64,000 nucleotides of DNA, taken from contig BRXU01000033.1 in the NCBI GenBank assembly GCA_030267565.1, forward strand, positions 186,001 to 250,000, in the 5' to 3' direction. Under the pieces are notes generated by a model, which saw nothing but the letters and a program-made list of their open reading frames with translations, made no database searches and was not told the origin of the DNA. The stretch comes from Pleodorina starrii. Taxonomy: Eukaryota; Chlorophyta; Chlorophyceae; Chlamydomonadales; Volvocaceae. Of this stretch, positions 59,123-64,000 are shown in pieces (within the stretch, counting starts at the first letter, position 1; the number at the start of each line of letters is the position of its first letter). A program made the translations under genes and the position numbers.

Positions 59123-62100
59123 ATGGCCGAACGGGGCTCGCTGTTGATGGCGGCCCTGGTGGCGTTTACATGCATGCTTGTAAATGGTGAGTCCGTATGC
59201 GACATGCAGTCCTCTGAACGGAAGGAGAGGTGCCTTCCGGCCACAACGTCCGCCCTGCGTCAACGTTAGTTTTTTCGTCATCTGTGGATTCATAAGACTC
59301 TATTCCGTGTTCTCGTGAAAACGTGTTCGACAGTGCCATTTGGGTGACGCTAGATATGGATGCGAGCTAATTATGCCATCTATTCAGCACCTTTCATATC
59401 ACAAACAATCTGCAGAATTTCCCGTCTACGTAAAGAAATCTTTCTGTTCATGAACGCATCCCTTCCCATGGTCAGGTGCGGCGGCACAGCCGGCGTTAAA
59501 AAATGACCCCTCGCTCGTCAACGTCACTGTTATTGTGGAAGGTATAATGTTTCGTGTCGTCCGCCCGCCTTCAGCGTTCAGAATGTTCTGCTGTTGAATC
59601 AATATAATAATTGCATCTTTGCTTGAACTGAAATCTAATTACGCGTGTTTGGACATGTATATATACAGTTAAGCAAAGTATGTTAATCGCAAGCGTCCTT
59701 GGTTTCGTCCATTACTGATATATAAGAGCACAAACCTTTCAACGGGTGAACATCATGATAAAGCACTAATAATTACGTGCTTCCTTTTCTCACAGGCACG
59801 GTTCAAGCCTTTATCGTTCGTCCAGACCCGGTCACGACCCCGGCCCGCGCACAGCCGCCAGAGGTGTTTCACATTCTTGTGGATACCTCGTCAAGCAATG
59901 CCAGCAAGTCTCAAATCCGCGTCAATTTTGGAGCCAGGGGAGCTGAGCTGGCTTCAGGTGATCGTGTGCAGGCGGCCCTCACGCTGCGACTACCTGCCGA
60001 CAAGGCCGAGCAGTTCGGCATAGGTACGTACAGTTTGACGTCGGGCATTCAGTAGTCAGGAAGGTATGAACACTGCGCGTGGAACGGTTTGGTTTTTCGT
60101 ACTCTCCTAGCCGCGTGCAAGCCGGTTCTCGGGTGCATAATGAAGCATTGCATAGGACGAAAAAGCACCCGTGTTATTGACTTGGCCCGATTTGTTGTGA
60201 AAAGCAAGGTACATCCGATAGGGCATTTCCTATGTGCGTGGCATGCCGGTTTTCATTACCCTGTATACATATGGGCTTTCGCTTGTACTATTGCACCTGA
60301 GAAAGCAACTCCTGGCACACTTCACATCTTCAAGGTTCAGGAGAGGTGCCAAATTACGTGCATCCTCTGCAAGGATTATTAGTATCACTCAATAACCCTT
60401 GCCTAACGAGATCCACCCTGCCACCAACTCGTGGATGTGATCGGCTGACAATAGCACCCGACGGGTCAAGCACCACTGGCCGGCGCTTGCTAAGCGAGGA
60501 ACACGAAGCCACCCGCCGCATGATCCTCGAGTTCCACAATACCCGCCGGAGCGTGCAAGAGTTCGCATCCCTTCAGCATGCCGTGGATTTCGCTGCCGGA
60601 CAGGAGGCTGTAGCAGATCACACAACTGTTATCGACAGGACGAGTGACAAGGCAAGTATAACAATAGGAAAATTATATGCCGCATTCCAGGACGACGGGT
60701 CGTACTACAAATCGTCGCCAGACAGCACGGCACCTTGCTCCAATCCTGCAAATTGTGGAAACAATACTGCTCTTCCTGCGATACTGCATAATGGGAGTAA
60801 GCATTATTTACGAGCCCAAATAATCCCTTCAAGCGTGTGGTGACATGGGCGGGACGTTGGGCTGTATTATATTAATGAAGAGTTCAAAACTCAGTGCACA
60901 GTTGATACAATCTAGGAATTAAAGGTAAACAAGATAGCCTAAGCTGCGCACGCCATGACATCACAGCCGATACCAAGCATTCTCACAAAATAAATACGTA
61001 GGCGCGTGAACCCAAAAAACACCTGGACTTTGTTGTCACCAAAAATGCCTGGCCGTCATTATTTCCTGGCCGCAGGATCTATTTATAGTCAACGGGCAGC
61101 AGCAAGAGATTTCATCGCTGACGTTCGTTTTCAGAAGTTCATCGTGCGGCCTCAATCCCGCCCTCGATGCGGGAACTGTGCGGCAATGGTGGCACGATAA
61201 CGGTGACAACGCTCAAGTTGTTGGAACCCTGCAGCGCTACTTCAGTGTGAGTCGGTTCGGATCTTCGGAAGTCAGTTTCTTTCCAATCTGGTTCAAAATA
61301 CAAATGTGGTCGTCGCCAAAATGCGGGCATGGCAGCCCAGTGTGCAAATAATTTACATTTCTGCTGACTCAGGTTCCATCTACCTGCCGCCCGCAATCTT
61401 GTTTTGCAGTCCTGCACGTACGACCAGCTAATACTTAAGAAGGAAAAGAACCTGGTGTTGGATGTGGACATTCCATGCACCGGCAACACCTCCGTTGGAC
61501 CATATAACTTGAGGAATGGCAACGGAAACGGATGGAACATGGACAATGAGTTGTTCAGCCTTCCGGAATTAGCCAAAGCCTTTTTGCAGGTAACACGTAC
61601 ATCGGTACACGATTGTTTCTTTTATAACGCACGCCCTAGTTCCAACATGTCTTCCCGCCTGTCTCAGGAATGTCCGGACGATGTCCACACCGAGCTAGCT
61701 ATGCCATCCCGACCACGGGACTAGGTTTATCAAATCGGGGTTGCCAAACCCGAATTAACAATATTTGCTTTGTCTCGGGGCTAGCACATGGGAGGTTAAA
61801 GCTGCGTTTTGAAACGACAACTGAGGTGTTTTATTGAAATTATGTTCCATGTATCGCTCATGTGCTAAACCACAGCGGACGGATCCAAAACTGTTCAGCG
61901 AGTGGTCATCATATCGCCGCAAGATATTTATTTTCCCATTCAATTGGAACAAGTTGGTTGCTTCATGGGAGGGATTGGTAAGTTGCAGATGTAAATCCAA
62001 ATTGGCATGTCAGGGCACTTCAGGGCACGTTTAGCATACCAAAGCGTGTGTGTGCATGTATGTTCGTTACATGAATGCTAGGTACACCATAAATATTTAT

Positions 62101-64000
62101 GGTTAAATGGATGAGTGCGTTGCCGAAATGAATGAAACCGCACAAAATAGGATCTGTACTTGGATGTATGAAACGGTGTATTCCACAGATGAATGGGTAG
62201 ACGAATGTACGCCATCTATCTATTGCGCTTGATGGATAAATCGATCATGTGCCATGCCTCCTTCCATAAACAGTTTCGTCATGGCCATGATGAACCTCCT
62301 CAACTGTATTGGTTATTGGCAGGCAATGAGTGGCTGTAGTTCCGAGCGCGATTGCTACAGCTGGATTAACACCAGCCCGAGGAGCCTCGATGTGGCTGTG
62401 ACGACCGCCTTCATGGGCCTGGGTATGTAGTCATAAGTTTGTGCACATATACATTTCTGGGTTCAGTGCAGCCATCTCATATACGTCCTGAAAGTGTTGA
62501 CGTTTATTGGTAAACCCTTACAGTGACATCCGCATTTCGATTACGAACCTCTGGCCACGCCTCAAGTGATTCTCTTTTGCATTTCATGTGTAACTGGGAT
62601 GCAGGTCACAACATGGGTCTGGCTCACTCCGCCCGCTATATGTGCGACGGCACACGCTGCTTCAGGGACATATTCGGTGATCCAACTGACCCTATGGGCA
62701 GTGGACGTGTAAGCAACCCCGCAAAACAAGTGCTGTGCTCAAACGCCGCGCAGGTGGGACAGATCATAACAAGAAAAACGTTCTAATAGCTGTTGCAATA
62801 GGCTTTTAGTCTTCGTTATTGCTACATTTGGCTCCACATGCTGCAACGCCGCTACTCGCTGTAAGGGCCACAACACAGGTCTACGATGCTACGTGCTATC
62901 TGCAGCTGCACCTTGACTGATATCGCTTATGCTGACCTAGCTGATCCATCGTATGCCTAGCAGGAGGCAGTAATACTGTAGGATTCACGGCGCAAAGCAA
63001 GTTTGGCAAAGATATCGGGTTGTAACATGCGCAAACGCTTTGTGTACTCTGTGTTAACGCAGTCATACAAGGCAGGCTGGTCAAAGCCCATCCCGGGCGG
63101 TCATCTCAATGCCTTCGCCGATCTCAAGCCGGGCGCCACCCGCGAGTTCAACCTTCCATCCATGCACTCTACTAAGAACAACATGCTGCGCATTGTCACC
63201 GACCCAAGCAACAGCATTATTGATGACAGCACGACTCGTGACCAGCGCGCCTTGTTCGTGTCGTACAGGTGCGACCGCCTCCGTCCACCAACAAAACGCT
63301 CCAAACTTAGTTCAGACTGTTCTTGTTATACAAACAGGATGATGACCTTGAAACGTAGTTTCTTAGGTCGCCCATGCGAGATTGTCCTGTTGATATTCAT
63401 TCCCCACCTGTGCCTGTGTATCTGCAGGGTCTCCCAGAAAGGCTCCGGATCATATGACTCAGGCCTATGGCAGCCATTTAGCAGTCGTGTATGGTAAGAG
63501 GGAATGCGGTCAAGCAGTAAATGTGCACAACATGTATCGTGTCTTTTAATAACGTTCATTCGATCAAGATAGTGAAATGCACCGACCAGGAACATCCGGC
63601 GCTCAATCACAATAACACTGCACGTACGACTGCGAACAATTACGAACATATTTTATGTGACATGCCGTTAAAGGCTCTGATGCTGTTTGTGGACCCTTCT
63701 AGCTGCATCTGCGGACATGCAACACGTGTGTCGCTCGTGCTGTTCGGCCCCACCAGGATCCACGAGTACAACCAGACAGCTAATGGGCTCCCTGCGATGG
63801 TCCTGACCCCACCGGTCTTGTTGGGCGCCATTACGGACGATGTGGCCCCCTCATCCGTTGGAAACCTTGGACTTCTAAACCGCTCCTTTACTCAGTCAGT
63901 CCCTGGGCTCGGCGGAATCAGGATTGTAATGAAGAGCAAGACGGACCAGGCTGCTACCGTCACCGTGTGTCGCTACCTGACACAGACAGAGGCGACCGGT
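59123..64000 (+). CDS. M11 metalloproteinase-like protein with MGxxH site, array gene 6 (3' end outside window)
   Basis: Exons: 59123-59186, 59476-59541, 59796-60023, 60455-60651, 61076-61246, 61410-61589, 61876-61977, 62323-62422, 62605-62753, 63063-63268, 63428-63493, 63757 to the edge; 591 codons visible. The leader is MAERGSLLMAALVAF. Exon 4 has GRRLLSEEHEATRRMILEF. The site reads FMGLG | HNMGLAHSAR: the Gln ligand is Met and the catalytic Glu is Gly, while the two His remain and the Met-turn DPMGS is intact. Without that Glu, ordinary metzincin catalysis is not expected. The donor of intron 4 is AAG|GCAAGT, a GC-AG intron; read-through stays open to a TGA at 60841-60843. Exon 10 is very similar to exon 10 of module 5a. 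The proline-rich last exon should lie just past the window. Confidence 0.82.

Overview
The window looks like nuclear DNA of a volvocine green alga (the Volvox/Chlamydomonas lineage). The genes are intron-dense (12 or more introns each), splice sites are of GT-AG type, candidate poly(A) signals are TGTAA, and every gene belongs to the gametolysin-like extracellular matrix metalloproteinase family (MEROPS M11; the Volvox VMP / Chlamydomonas MMP type). The assignment comes from reading the sequence; no database search was possible.

The plus strand carries one head-to-tail tandem array. Gene 1 (149-8248), gene 2 (11319-17735), gene 3 (19760-25288) and gene 4 (28383-33750) each have 13 exons with the same intron phases (1,1,1,0,0,0,0,1,0,2,2,2). 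Each encodes a secreted protein: signal peptide, prodomain, an exon with an RRLLSEEHEAARR-type motif, the M11 catalytic domain with zinc/copper site QExxHNxGLxHS, an acidic Cys/Asp loop (CxDGxDNDCDGLVDxxDPDC) and a proline-rich, hydroxyproline-rich-glycoprotein-like tail. My exon sums are exact multiples of three for all complete genes (746, 696, 658 and 660 residues).

Gene 5 (37974-55175) is the most unusual locus. Three complete protease modules in a row share a single signal peptide and a single upstream TATA box. The proline-rich exon of module 5a runs straight into the end of exon 2 of module 5b, and the proline-rich exon of 5b splices to a 27-base exon 2 of module 5c. The predicted product has 36 exons and about 1921 residues. 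Module 5a has EExxH, 5b has lost every active-site residue (QHxxLNxGLxRS), and 5c keeps QExxH. Gene 6 (from 59123, running off the right edge) has MGxxH in place of QExxH and is probably a pseudoenzyme; it also uses a GC donor at one intron.

Intergenic and intronic DNA holds three copies of a tRNA-derived SINE with (CTTT)n tails, two with recognisable target-site duplications; a LINE relic with the C-terminal zinc-knuckle region of a reverse transcriptase; smaller dispersed repeats, tandem duplications and C-rich minisatellites; and two dense clusters of short perfect inverted repeats (about 6903-7011 and 36087-36541) resembling the palindromic repeats of volvocine organelle genomes. No convincing minus-strand gene, tRNA, rRNA or CRISPR array was found.
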